A program made the translations under genes and the position numbers. A DNA stretch of 64,000 bases from Echinometra lucunter (taxonomy: Eukaryota; Echinodermata; Echinoidea; Camarodonta; Echinometridae): NCBI GenBank assembly GCA_029962745.1, contig CM057156.1, positions 1,898,559 to 1,962,558 on the forward strand. Reading direction: 5' to 3'. Below the pieces are notes generated by a model. The model was not told where the DNA came from, did no database searches, and saw only the letters and a program-made list of their open reading frames with translations. The stretch's first letter is position 1; each line of letters opens with the position of its first letter. Shown here one piece after another: positions 43,901 through 58,300 of this stretch.

Positions 43901-46900
43901 AAATGGGTTTATTGCATTTTGCTGTAACCCATTCGTGACAGGAATTATTTAAAGCCTAATTTGATCAGCTTTTATTCTTCAAATTGGCAATACCAACATT
44001 CTTATTTTATTGCTACATTTTTCTTATAAAACGTCATGTATCTGAAATGAATATAAATTGACAGAAATTATGATGAGAAGTCAAAAAGTTGCCAATTTGC
44101 AGAGGAAAACGGTGATTTTAAACCGTCTATCACATTGCCAATTAAAGGATTTTAATGCTTATTTTCCTTTAAAAAATTTCAGCATCAAACAACGAATATT
44201 GACGCAACCAAAATGGGCACGGTTTGTGTAGAATTTTTTGCTCTTTCTGCTCATGTATTTGGTATGATTTTTAGGGCTTTGCATCAAAAGATATTAGGCC
44301 AAACCACAAAATGTGGACCTCTGTCACGAATGGGTTAACAGAGCACCACTCCATGGAGTGGTTATTTACTTCTTAGCTAAGTACGAGACCCTGCAACTCT
44401 AACCCGACAGACTAATCAAACTATACAAGATGATATGCTATGCAGATATGAAACCAGATTACATGATATACCAACTCTATATGATGGAATCATGCATCCT
44501 AACCATGCTCTCGATAACAAGTCATCAATCCAATCTAAAAAGCAGACCAATCTATTAATACCACTAATCATGTTCAAGCAAACTATTAGTAAGGTATATT
44601 CATCGAAGTACAGCTAAATATGAAGTGTATAAATGACTATATGTAAAAGGTAGGAGAATTCAAAGTATATAAAAATACACGGACACACAGCAAAGAAAAA
44701 AAGTCCATTCATGCTTAACATATCAATCAGATCCAACCTCCTCATGTCAATGACATATTGTCTCCATTAAAAAAAACCACCTCACAATGATAAGAAGATG
44801 TTTAAGATAAAGAAAATAATCATATGTATGCAGTTACCCTGAAGCTATGTAACTTGGGATAATGCAATTGCCAGGAATATAAATGGACTCTTTAACTAGT
44901 CTTCACCGAGATCCATTAGAGTTCCACAAAGAGTATTTTACTCTTCCTGGCTAATAAACCATGGCTTTGAATGAAAGTTGGATCTTATTTCATTGTATAG
45001 CATGAATGGGGTAATGATTATGTAATCCATGTTACCTGTAACCCCTGAGCCTTTAGTCTGTGATTGGGACACACTGTTGTATGCTCCCTTACTGAAGTCT
45101 GGTGTTTGGGTTAGTTCATCGTAACCTGGGTGGTTGAACACAATAGAAGGTTGGGAGACAGGGAAAATATATTAGAAGAGAGAGGGGTGACATTGCCAAA
45201 AGAGATGGAGATAATAGTTGATTGACAGAAGGGCTGACTGTAATCACACCACTAATAAAACAACATCCTGATCAATCATGGAACAGTTATACATCATAAT
45301 ATATTATAATAATAATAATCTTGTTTACCCAGGGAAGCCTCAGCAGCTTCAGAGCTGTTCTTCCCAAGGGCCGTGCAAATTATCATTACCCCAGCTATTT
45401 GCTAGGTTCCCATTTACACCTGGGTCGAGTGGGACAACAGTAGGTAAAACATCTTTCCTAAGGATGTAAGCACCCAGCGAGGATTGAACCCAGGACCTCT
45501 CGTATAAGAGTCAAGAGCCTTCACCAATAGACCACAGTGCTCCCGCAAGTACACTTTTGACATGGATAATGATAAGTTCACATATATGTTCAATAGCTAT
45601 GATTGATTTCAATTATATAGGCTGATCAGGGACTTATAAAAATGTCATCAGGATATATTCTGAAGAACGAAAGTATTAGTCATCAACATCATATCAGCCA
45701 CACAAAATTCAAGTGCACATCTGAAAGGAAAATCCAGAACTTATACCCCTAGAACAATATCCAGTGGAACCTCATATAATTAAACACCAAACTTGCATAG
45801 CAACAAAATTATTTTCTTCTGATGAAAAAGCGAACATATCGGGCTTCAAATGTTCATGTGGACAATTCATAACCACTGGAGCTTAAACCCTGGACCTTAA
45901 GTTAGTACACTGTCCAATAAAGATCAGCCATGAAGACCATGAGAGAGGTTCAAGGAGGTGAAAATATTACCATTGTGGTTTATGATGTCATATGTGAAGG
46001 GGGTTTAATAGAAATTTCTCTCACCTGTACCATAAGCATTATGTGAAGCCGGTTGCGTGTATCCGCTCTGCTGGAAGGCAGAATGAGGTGTCGTTCCTGT
46101 TTGAGCACGGTTTGTTGGTTGCACCTATGAGGGCAAAGGGGATAAGGAAAGTACACAAGTAGTCGAACATGCTTTGATTTATACTTGTCGGCAAAGACAA
46201 GTTTCTTTTTTCAAATTTGGTCTCTTAACTCTGTGTAAATTGTATCTTAAAAGTAATTTAGAATTTAGACAAACCTCTCCACCCTCCCACCCCACCCCCC
46301 CCCCCAAAAAAATGAATAGACTTTTAAAGAGAAGCTCAAGTACTGGGAATGGTGAAAATCAATAAAATCAATTTATGTTATGAGCTTCCTCATTCTTCCC
46401 GTGTCAATTAGGAAGAATATCATAGTAAAAATGTACCCTAGAAAGGATTGCTCTTTAAATGCCCTCATATAGGAAATATGACAAGAAAAAGCTGAACAGT
46501 TCAGGGGTAACATTCATACCAGATTTGTGTGTTTCCCATACACTGATTTTTTTGTGTGTGCAGTGCAAGTACCATTTGAGGAAAGTAAGTGAATTTCTTA
46601 TCAATTTGATAATCTCCAAATCTCATACTAGATACCTTTAGTTGTGTTTATATACAACTAATCTAACTCTTCCAATTGCTTTGGAACAGTTTCTTTCACG
46701 TTATGACTGCATGACCAGGGTCCCGTAACACAAAGGTTTTCAATCAATCGCAAATTTAAAACAACCATTCTGATTGGTCCAGGGTCCCCTTTTTGAACGA
46801 GATGCGCATAAAACAATGTTCTTGATTGGCTGTTACAACTTTGCGATTGATCGCAAATCTTTTTGTTACGGGGCCCTGAACTACAGTTTATGATCACTGC

Positions 46901-49202
46901 AGATCATCCAACTTTCATGATAACATATCTATACTATTCCAGGTCTAGCTTGTGCGAGGTAGATTTATACTGGCTTATTAATCCATTCGTGACAGAGGTC
47001 CACATTTTGTGGTTTGGCCTAATATCTTTTGATGCAAAGCCCTAAAAATCATACCAAATACATGAGCAGAAAGAGCAAAAAATTCTACACAAACTGTGCT
47101 CATTTTGGTTGCGTCAATATTGGTTGTTTGATGCTGAAAATTTTTAAAAGGAAAATAAGCATTAAAATCCTTAAATTGGCAATGTGATAGGTTTAAAATC
47201 ACCGTTTCCCCCTGCAAATTGGCACCTTTTGACTTCTCATAATTTCTGTCAATTTATATTCATTTCAGATACATGACGTTTTATAAGAAAAATGTAGCAA
47301 TAAAATAAGAATGTTGGTGTTGCCAATTTGAAGAATAAAAGCTGATCAAATTACGCTTTAAATAATTCCTGTCACGAATGGGTTAAGAAGTGAATGCGAG
47401 ATTAGGAAGGTGAGATCTTACACTACTGACAGCAGGGAAGACCGCAGGATACTGCAGACCAGGAGGCATAAGTCCTGGTCCTGCTGCGTAGTATGGTAGA
47501 GTGCTGTAACCTGGATAACCTGGTGGCAGCGTGGTGTTTAAGAAAGGCGTCTGCTGTTGGGTCTGGGTCTGGTGATGACCTCCTTGACCTGCAGCTAATG
47601 GAAATCATCAGTTTAGATTGGATCTCAAGAAATGTGATAAGAGATGACTCGAGGTTCTTGCACTTACACATTTTCAAAATTCCCTGACTTTTCATGATTT
47701 TCCCGAGCAGAAAACTGTAAACTGATTCGAAATATGTACATTATTGTATGTTAGTGACAATTTTATGGGTAAATCTGCTGTTTTTTATATTTCTCATTGT
47801 GTATTATGTGATCTTTATATTATTTGCTATTGAAATTCCACTTTTCAATGAACTGTTTGAAATTGAATGCTGTATTATCGTTTTTATCACATTCATTGTA
47901 ACCATTGCAATTCAGTCTTTGGACTGCGAGAATGGATATTTTCAATAAAATCCTTCAATCAATCAATCAATCAATCAATTTCCATGAACATTCTTAAATT
48001 TTGAAAATGTGTAAGCGTACATCATCGCAATACCAACAAGCTCACCTGAGACTTTAATACCAAATGGTCTCACACGAAAGCACACATCTGAAAATTTCAT
48101 TCCCTCTGTTAATTACACAAATGAATTAAAGGTTATTTAAAAAATCTCTTGTACAAATAATTTTCCCTGACTTTCCATAAGAGATAGATGAATTCTCCGA
48201 CTTTCCCTGACTTTCCAGAAATTCCCTGACCCGTAAGAACCCTGGATGTTCATAGTACTTTGTGAAGATTGTGCTCTTACTAGTCAGGAAATACTCATAT
48301 CAAGCAGGGTTCTCTGTTGAGATAACTTTTCTCTTGGTCCAAAGTGAGCACATTGGATTTGTTGTACCACATGGAATTATGTTGGGAAAACCAACATTTT
48401 TTATTTGGTCAAAAAGCGTTGGCAAAACCCATCTCAAGATTTTTTTTATTCCAAAATCCCTCAAGACCTGTACAAGAATCAAGTGTGATGTGCAATAGAA
48501 AGAAGCCTGATATCAAGTCTACAACTCATAACCTTAAATCCAGGCTTGCATCTATAAAGATCAAAGAATATGCTCTTGGACAAAATATTCTATTTACATC
48601 AGTATCTTCTAACTTCATTTTTTAAATCATACAAGTCTATTTTAGTGTAATACTAATTGTTACAAAAACTCTGTAAAGGGCAGAGAGAATGGAGGAGGAG
48701 GGGCGAGAGAGGAACGGCAGGGGGGGAGGAGGAGGAGGAGCAGGAGAGGAGGAGGAGGAGGAGGAGGAGGAGGAGGAGGAGGAGGAGCGGGAGCAGGAGG
48801 AGGAGGAGCGGGAGGAGGAGGAGGAGGAGGAGGAGCGGGAGCAGGAGGAGGAGGAGCGGGAGTAGGAGGAGGAGGAGGAGGAGGAGCAGGAACAGGAGGA
48901 GGATGAGGAGGAGGCAGGAGGAGGAGGAGGAGGAAGAGAAGGAGGAGGAGGCGGAGGAGGAGGAGGAGGAGCAGGAGGAGGAGAAGGAGGAGAAGGTAGG
49001 AGGAGGACCAGGAGAGAAGGAGTAGGCGGAGGAGGAGAAGGAGTAGGAGGAGCATGGACCAGGAGCAGTAGGAGGAGGAGCAGGCCGAGTAGGAGGAGTG
49101 AAGTATAATATTATATTATTATTCTTACTCAGTATCATTATTACTAGTATTATTATTATCATTATCATTATTACCATTATTATTAATATTATTATTATTA
49201 TC

Positions 49203-49234
<32 letters not shown>

Positions 49235-49251
49235 TACCATTATTATTATTA

Positions 49252-49332
<81 letters not shown>

Positions 49333-52300
49333 ATTATATTTATTTTTATTTTTATTATACAATGGAGGTGCAGTAAATGGAAAACAGAAGCTTAGTCAAG
49401 ACCAAGGTTTATATGTTGGACTGCCATTACAAGTATTACTCTCTGATAAAGTTGAGAGTGCCAGTCATTATCATTTATGCTACATGTACTTTATGCTGGA
49501 AGAGTGTAGGTAGTAGAAAAGCCGATGAATTGTCACTTGGTGTAATCCTACTTTGTCTAATGCCCATTTGGTCTCATCCCAATGGACTAATCCCATTTCA
49601 TTTTCGGCAGGTTCGTCTAATAATCATTCGGTCTAATTGCCACTGAGCCCATTTACCGTATTGTCTAATTTCCAGTTAGGCTATGCCAATTTCGTCTAAT
49701 ACCTACTTCATCTAACACCACTTAGTCTATCTCATTAGATGAACTTGTAATAGACAAAATGGTCATTAGATGAAATGAGGAAAACTAAGTAGAAGAAGTG
49801 GCAATTAGGCCATTTGATGATTAGACGAAATGACAATTAGCTAAAGTGATGATTGGACCATACAGCAATTAGACCAAATTGATAATAGACCGAATGGGTT
49901 TAGCCATAGTGGTGTTAGACTATCTGGGAATTTGACCAACTGGTATTAGACCAAGTGGCTATTAACTGAAAAGCCTACCTAGTGCTGTGCCTGCGGTTTG
50001 CTGATGCTGCTGCGTTGAGAGCGATGTAGCAACAGGTGAAGCAGCATCATTCCTGGGAAACTTGCTAGCCTCCGTGACAGAGTAGGGTGTGTTACCTAAC
50101 GAGTTTGTATCTCGACCTGTGTTTAGTGTCGTTGTAGCCAGCTGCTGGAATGGCTAAAGAAGAAGAAGAAAAAAAAGAGGAAGCTTTAAATACATAACAT
50201 CCAGATAAGTGAATAAACAATAAATCACACCAACATTACTCTCACACCCTGACAAGGAAAAAAAACAGTTTAGCCATTTCTTTTATCTAACATTTGTCAT
50301 TCCTTGTATAACAGAAAGCCTTTATAGACATCTAGAGTATACTCAATTGGTACCAAGAGGAACACAAAAATGCATCAAATATATACATGAATCATGCATT
50401 CTTTCAACACAATGGTTAACTGAATATAACTGACCAATTACCCCAACAATAACAATAAGAATAATACATAACTTTTATCATCACTATTGCTAATAAAAGT
50501 GGCTGATCAGGGACTTACAAGAGTTTGTCATCAAAATTAATTCTGAAGAACGAAAGTATTAGTCAATAACATCATTTCAGCCAATCTATAATGGGATGAG
50601 AAACGAACCCTCCTATCAATACTAAATATTTACGACACATCCACTCACCATAGGTAATCTTCCTATTTGCATTTGGAAATCTTCATACATGTATGGTTGG
50701 TGTGTTGGCTGCAAAGAAAAAAGGAAAGGGGAAGGTTAAAAATGACATAGATAAAAATACTTTGCTAACATTCCATACCAGAGCGCTGGCCAAAACTGAT
50801 GTCAACCTGAAGTTACAATCTCATTCAGATACAATTAAAGATCAAATATCCTATCATTGGATAAGAAAGTTTATGGTACATATTAAAGCCAGAGTGAACT
50901 GGTACCCTTGTTTGAGATTTCGAAATAGCGCCATCTCAGTCCTGAGCTAATGATTCTGTCTCGTTTTTTTCTCCCGGCATGCACCATTCTGATCAACGAG
51001 AGCTTTAATTTTGCGACACACTGCTGTCAAAATGTATATGCATTCAGACTACGGCAATTCACTAGAAGCCAAGAAGGGCGTATTGTTTCTAAGACAGTCT
51101 CTGGTTGTGAGTAGCCGCAAGTTGGCGCTGTTGTAAATACATCATTCCAGAGCTATATAAGTGCCAGTTCACTGTTGCTTTAAGAAGAAATTCATGTTAC
51201 TTTGAGCAAATAAAATGCTAACACATCCACTTGTCCATGCTACATGATAAAGAACAATATAGTAGGAAGCATATTACTGAATCAATTATTAATAAGAGTT
51301 ACATTTTAACTTCAAGTAGCAATATACAGAACGGGAGAGGCCTAAGGGTAAACTTACAATAGGGTTGACAAGTGGAAATCCTGCACTGATAAGATTCGGA
51401 TGGTACATAAAGGGCATCCCTGGTGGCAAGTTGGGTGGCAGTTTGGCTGCAGGAAGTAAACAAAGACAGTTGATTATTTGTTACAGTCATTTTACAGAAG
51501 AGCCTCCAATGATTTTGATAAACACAAAGGTACAAAGGTAATGAGGTTGAAAACAATAGGTGATCAAAATACATAAAACACAAAAAAGTGTAAACTCTGA
51601 ATTCCAGCAGACTCTTACATAACTGTTGCAATCTGTAGCTGTAATAATCATCAATATAGCAATACTAATATCATATGTCACATAATTAATGTAATCTTTA
51701 AATTATTGACATAACTTTCCATTAAATCTTTAATTTCAACAAGTTCAAACAGTTAGATATGTAGGCAAATCCGAGGCTGATTAGCAAAAGCTGCTGTAAC
51801 TCGGTTTAAAGTTAAAATTCATTTAATAGCGGGAATCCAAAGTACCACAATGACGATGATAAATATAAAGACCAATCAGTGTTTCCACCAAGATCATCAG
51901 CCTTCAGTAGAACGAAAGTAGATCAATGTATGAACATCATCTTGGTCTTTGTATATTGATGCAAGGCACCTATCGAAGGTTGGAGAACTACAACAGCTAT
52001 CTCACACTTTGCTTTATTTCACTGAATGACTAGTAATAAGAATCCCTTTCATAGTACTGCATTTTCGCACTTAAAGGCATTGGTTAACATTGTTATGATT
52101 TAAAAAAATCTTGTTTTGTTACTTGAAAATGGGGTAAACATAAGGATTATAGTGTAAAAATACCAGTCTGAAAGTTTCAAAGTATAATATCCACAGGAAG
52201 TAATTTTAAATTTCAAAAATGTGAAACAATGTTTGAAAAATATACGACGGTCGGTCGCACAGAATAGTCATAAGTAGTGCGCATGCACGTATGACTCACC

Positions 52301-55300
52301 TTACCGTACTGCGTGTATTGGCGTATCACGCGGCGGGAGGCACATAACGGCATTTTCAAATTCAAGCAAAGTGGTCCTCTTAGTGATTGTCTCGTGAGAC
52401 GAAAGATAATAAAATCGCCGTTTGCGTCTAACTTACACTTTTTCATTCCAAATTATGGTTGGTTTCAGCGTTTTTGAGTACAAATACAAGTACTCATACA
52501 CATGTTTCATCTTAGTTTGAGAATTTTTTAAATCAGCTACTCACAAAGTTAGCCAATGCCTTTAAGCTTTTTTTCATGTGATATTTTCAAAGATGTATGA
52601 AGACATATATTGTTTGAAAAATTAGTTTATACAACAAACTGAGCGCTAATATTTGTTCAAATCCCAACCCTACTGAAAAAGAAAACCAGAAACTTCCACA
52701 TTTTCAAAAGCAATCAGATTGTAATAACACATTTCTGCCATTTTATGATAATAATGAAGATATTCATACTGCGCAGCATATCCACTTTAAAAGGGTACTC
52801 AATGTGCTTACAATGTATCACAAACATTATTACCCCAGCAGCACCAAGTACCCATCTATACACCTGGGTAGAGTGCAGCAAAGGTGGATGAAGTGTCTTG
52901 CTGAAGGACATAAGGAGCCAGGCATCAGTGGGAATCAAACTCGGGATCCTTCAATTTAAGAACACATGCTCTATCCAACTTAACCAAAATTTATTGCTGA
53001 ATTGACTGTCACTAACAAAATGCAAGTTAAATGCCATGAAATGTCCTGTAGCAATGCATTCGCTTTGCATCTCATATTTCACCTGATCCCTGTGAAACCG
53101 TCTTCGATCCCGCAAGTCCCGCCGCAGTTGTTGTGTATCCTAACGATGATGTTGATGTCAGCACCGATGACGACGCTGATGACAGCACAGAAGAGGATGA
53201 TGAACTGTTGAGGGTTCCTGATACAAGATTACTTGAACCTAACGAAGACTGAAAAGAGAAATAACATGAAAAGAAAATGCGTTAAAAGAATAAAACAGAT
53301 ATCTTTTATTAACCCATTCGTGACAGAGGTCCACATTTTGTGGTTTGGCCTAATATCTTTTGATGCAAAGCTCTAAAAATCATACCAAATACATGAGCAG
53401 AAAGAGCAAAAAATTCTACACAAACTTGCCCATTTTGGTTGTGTCAATATTTGTTGTTTGATGCTGAAAACTTTTAATAGGAAAATAAGCATTAAAATCC
53501 TTAAATTGGCAATGTGACAGAAAGTTCAAAATCACCGTTTTCCCCTGCAGATTGGCAACTTTTTGACTTCTCATCATAATTTCTGTCAATTTATATTCAT
53601 TTCAGATACATGTTGTTTTATAAGAAAAATGTAGCAATAAAATAAAAATGTTGGTGTTGGCAATTTGAAGAATAAAAGCTGATCAAATTAGGCTTTAAAT
53701 AATTTCTGTCATGAATGGGTTAAAAGAGAATGGCAAGATGGGTTATACATTAGAAGGTACATCAAACACACATGAAAATGAAGGAATAAGTTATCATTTT
53801 CTTGATATGATATGACCACAATCAAACTGATTTGTTAACATGGCCTCGGGGTTCAGTGCCTGACAATCTAAGATAAGAAAGAGGAAAGTGACACTACAAA
53901 GTAAACTAGAAATATCACTGAAGGTGATTAATACCCCTGCCAAAATGTCTCTCCCAAATTTCCTGTGCATTGCTCAAAAAGTAAGGAAATAGTTCGATCT
54001 GCAATATTTCCCCCCGATTTACTGCCATAATATGCTGTTACCATGGCAACGTAGTTTCCGACACTACAAACTTTGTTTGCTGGGGTATAATTATTACTAA
54101 ATGGTGAGAGAGGTAGGAAAGCACATACTGCATCAACTATAAAGCTGGAGTTGGCTACAGACAAGGATCAGATAGAAAATAGAATCAAAACTTAACCCCC
54201 CCCCAATACCTGAGAAAAAGGAAGAAGATGATTATGATGACAGAAACTACTCTTTGCCATTTGAACACCACTACATCTGCTTCAATAAAGAGAGCAGTAA
54301 AATGACCATGAAGTCAGAGATCATCTTAACCCATAGAAGTACAGTGTCACCTTTAGGAGACGCTTTTGCAGTATCTGTTGGTCCAGAATGTTGCGCAGTA
54401 CATCTTATACATGAGCAGAAAGAGAAAAATGCACTGACAAATTTGAGCCCATTCCCATCGCTGTATGGTGTGGCATTCTTGAATTAGAGCAGTTTAAAAG
54501 TAACCAATCACTAAACTCTTGAAATTGGCAATGCAGTGAATAATATATAATCACTATTTCTGTGTTCAAATTGGCAATTTCTGATTCAATTTTACAATCA
54601 TATTTCATTATGGTTTATGTCATATCCATATTTATTTTCTTCAAGCTATGTAAGCATGGAATAAAAAAAAATTGAATTGCCAATTTGAGGATTGAAGATG
54701 ATTAATTTAAACCTCAAGAAAGCTCTGTACTGCTATGGGTTAACTCACCTGTCCCTGCCTGGTATCTAGACCTGCCAGCTTGGAACTGGACAAGGTAGTA
54801 GTCGCCTGCGACACACTGCTGCTTGCACTCATCCCGCTTGACAAATGACCAGAACTGGACAGGCTACTACTCCCTGCCGACCCTGTCCCTCCTGTACCAC
54901 CGCCAACGCTGACCACTGACGATGACAGCACCCCTCCACTGCTCAGACTGCCCGCTGCCTGGGACGGGGAGGAGTAACCGATGGTGCTAGGACCGGATGA
55001 GAGACTTCCGGAGAGACTGGATGACCCCATGGGGGTTGAGAATGCACTGGTACCACCGCTAGATAGGTCTGTCGTTGCGTACTGGGAGTTTGATGTTGTG
55101 GGGATGCTTGAAGACCCTGACATGCCAGGTGAACCATACGAATTTGGTACCTACATGAGAAAAAAAAACCTCATAGTAATTCAGGCTTTCAACTGCAAGC
55201 ATTTATGGATCTTCCAATATCAACATTTACAGATCAAAATTGAACTTAAAATCCATCATCTTGATATAAAACATAATTACATAAATGCAACAAAAGAATA

Positions 55301-58300
55301 TGACTCCACTCTTACTATCAACCTAACATGTAGTCTTAAGTAAGGACATCAAGACATTTTGTAATTTTTCTTTTCAAAGGGCATTTACATGAACAACAAA
55401 TTATGATGTTGGTCTGTGAAACTGTGGCATCGTATGGTGTGAAGGTCACCGGTAAACTTGGGACTAAAACTTTGTTAAGTGTTAATGTGAGCATGCACTT
55501 GAATGTATGTTTGTTTGTATGCATGTTTGTGGGGCGTACATATGCATGTATGTGTATAAATGACTGTATCATATACGGGAAGAAAAAAATAATTATAAGC
55601 CCTACCTGCCCTATTTTTCAGTGACCTGTTAATCCAACACAACTTTTTTTTTTTTTTGGGGGGGGGGGCCTAAGCATCACATACCTGTCTATTACCACCA
55701 AGAGACTGACTTGTCGAGAGTCCAAAGCCTGATGTCGATGAGAGACTGGCAAGCTGAGACAACTGGGAGGATGTCTTGTCTTTACCTAAAAAACCACAAT
55801 AACATTTCAGGCTTGAGACAGAGCTGCCAAACTTTTTTCAAGTTTTGCTGTATTATTAAGTTTGAAGAGAAGTATTATGAATGGAAATAGAGAATATCCT
55901 ACTTTACAGCCAAAGAACTAATTTTCATCAAGTTTTGCTATATTTCTAAGTTTGAAAAAAGTAAAATGTGCAGAAAAAAAAGAAGAAGTATAACCTACTT
56001 TACAGCTATAGAACTGTGCAGTAACTAACATTCAAGGAAAACCATATTTGTTAAGTTGTTAAGTGTCATTGTTTACTTTGTACAATGCATCCTACGTATT
56101 CTGGTTATATATGTTGGAAATGGAAATAAACAAAATATTTAGCTTGAAACCTGCAGTATTGTCTTAAAAAAAACCCCATAACAACAGCACAAAATACTGC
56201 TACCCCACCCCCCCCCCAAAAAGAGACTTTTGACGTCACAGTAGTCAAGGGAGTGAACCATTGAAAGACTCCCCAAATGCTAAAGATGGAATCAAGAATG
56301 GCTTCAGCAGGGAGTAGTATACTTACTTTCTAATGACGGTACTGAGGAGGGTTTCTGTGATGTGAGGTATGTGTTGGTCTTCATATCATTTTGGTTCGGT
56401 AGAGGAATAGGCTCAGGTGTCATCTGAAATCACGCAACAGAATCACACTCCTAAATATATTGTTCATCTTACAAAGTTTATCTATGTCACATTTTCAATC
56501 CCTATTTTGTATTATTTTTCAATCAACATATTTATTAATACAATTCATATCAAAGCCAAAACTTAGAAACTACATGTAAATTCCTTTGCAAGATACAAGA
56601 ATCTGAATTCTTAAGACAAAAAAATTCCCTTTACGTTAAATATCCAGTATCTACATTTTCTTCACCTTTTATTTTCAATTGCTAATCCCACGTGTAAATA
56701 TATCTCTGGCGGTAATTTAAAGTGGAATTAAAATAATACTTTGTTGTCAGTCTATGAAGACAGATAGACTTACTAACTTAAATGCATAGGATGGTGTGTC
56801 CCTTGCTCATAGACAGATAGTTAACTCTCTTATAAAAGAAAATTCCCAATTATAGCGTGATCAACAAATCAATAGAAATAAAATCTACACTAGACATTTT
56901 ACTGTTAGAATAAGACTTATTCCTACCTGTTTCTGTGGAGCACTCTGTCCGTAGTGTGGTGGTCCTCTTTGTTGTGATGGATCTAATGACTGTTGCGAGA
57001 CACTAGAGGGCGGCGTATTAGCTGCTGTATTTGAACTCATACCCACTGGACTCATTCCCGTTGATGCAGGATAAGGAGGTTCGTTACTCTTGCTATATGA
57101 CAGATGGTTTGCACTGGTCCCTGGACTATTAACACTATAAAAAAAACAGAGTAAGGGTACTTGATACTTGACTTTTGATATCATGTGTCAAATTGTATCT
57201 GTAAATATGTAACCCAGCGGATTTTTAAGTGTTATTGAGATCATACAAGTATACGACTGCTTTGGGTTTCTTTGAAATACTGGGCAACTTTTAGGGCTTT
57301 TGACCAGTTTCGGTTTCTGTCTTCAATAATAACCTTCAAGGTGCAATGCACATATCGTAGTCGTTTTTACAAACCAGTAAATATGCGTACGTGCGCAGAA
57401 ACGCACGTTGGAGAAAATGTGTTAATGGACCGTATTTGAATGGCCAATGCTTCCTTATTCTGTATTAATGTGCATGGTAACATACACCATTTTAAAATCA
57501 AATTCATAAAGCTTTCTTTTCATTTTTATATATAACAATACATGAAATTATGCAAAGAAAGCAAAGTCCGTTATTTAAAAACACCTAAATCTATAAATGC
57601 GTTTTTCTCTAATTCACATTTCTGCACACCACGCATGAATTTGCCGGTTCGTAAAACGAGGACGATGTATACACTGGTTTCTTCATACTGCTATGCTGCA
57701 TGGTGCAGTGGAAGTCTTACCTGAAAGCACTATTGGAAAGTCCACCACTTGTCGAGAGGGTGGATGACATTGACGAAGGCATCGAGCTAGAAGAGAGCCC
57801 AAAGTCAGACACCGCTGGATCCATAGTGATGTCCATGGCTCCAAACTGGACATCCAGAGCACCCAGACCACGGGCCGAGTTGGGCATCTCTACGGCCGAT
57901 GCAGGAATCTTGGTGGAGGGAGGGGGTAGCTTCTTGCGGGTTGGCTTGGATTGCGTGGGGGCTCTTGAGGAAGGTGGTAACTGTCCTCCTTGTGATTGGT
58001 CCATACCCATCTACAAGATAGAAAGATAATAACAATAACTAATAATAAACATTTGTATGGCGCCATCTATCTAGAAATAGTATATTCTTGGGCGCACAAG
58101 AAATATACAAGAGATAAGAGAGTCCAAATGAGTGTCCTTGTGTCAAGTATTGTTAAAAGAGATAGGATTTCAACTTGGATTTGAGGGTTTCTAAGAATGT
58201 TGTGATTCTCAACATCATTGGTTGATTATTTCATGGAGAAGATGCTGCAGCTGAGAAAGCCCTTTCACCAAAGGCTACTCGTGTCTTTGAGATCTTGAGA

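Larger units (their letters stand above)
40996..45035 (-). other. Long UBAP2L intron
   Basis: Contains the TGACCT-rich repeat (42440-43035), an A/G-rich low-complexity stretch (43140-43450) and MITE copy 2 (43928-44334). No exon seen in 41000-42400 or 44350-45030. Confidence 0.7.

Noticed and set aside
49534..49970. CRISPR-like array
   Set aside because: The repeats are degenerate, 16 bp in period, inverted about a centre, and lie in an animal intron.
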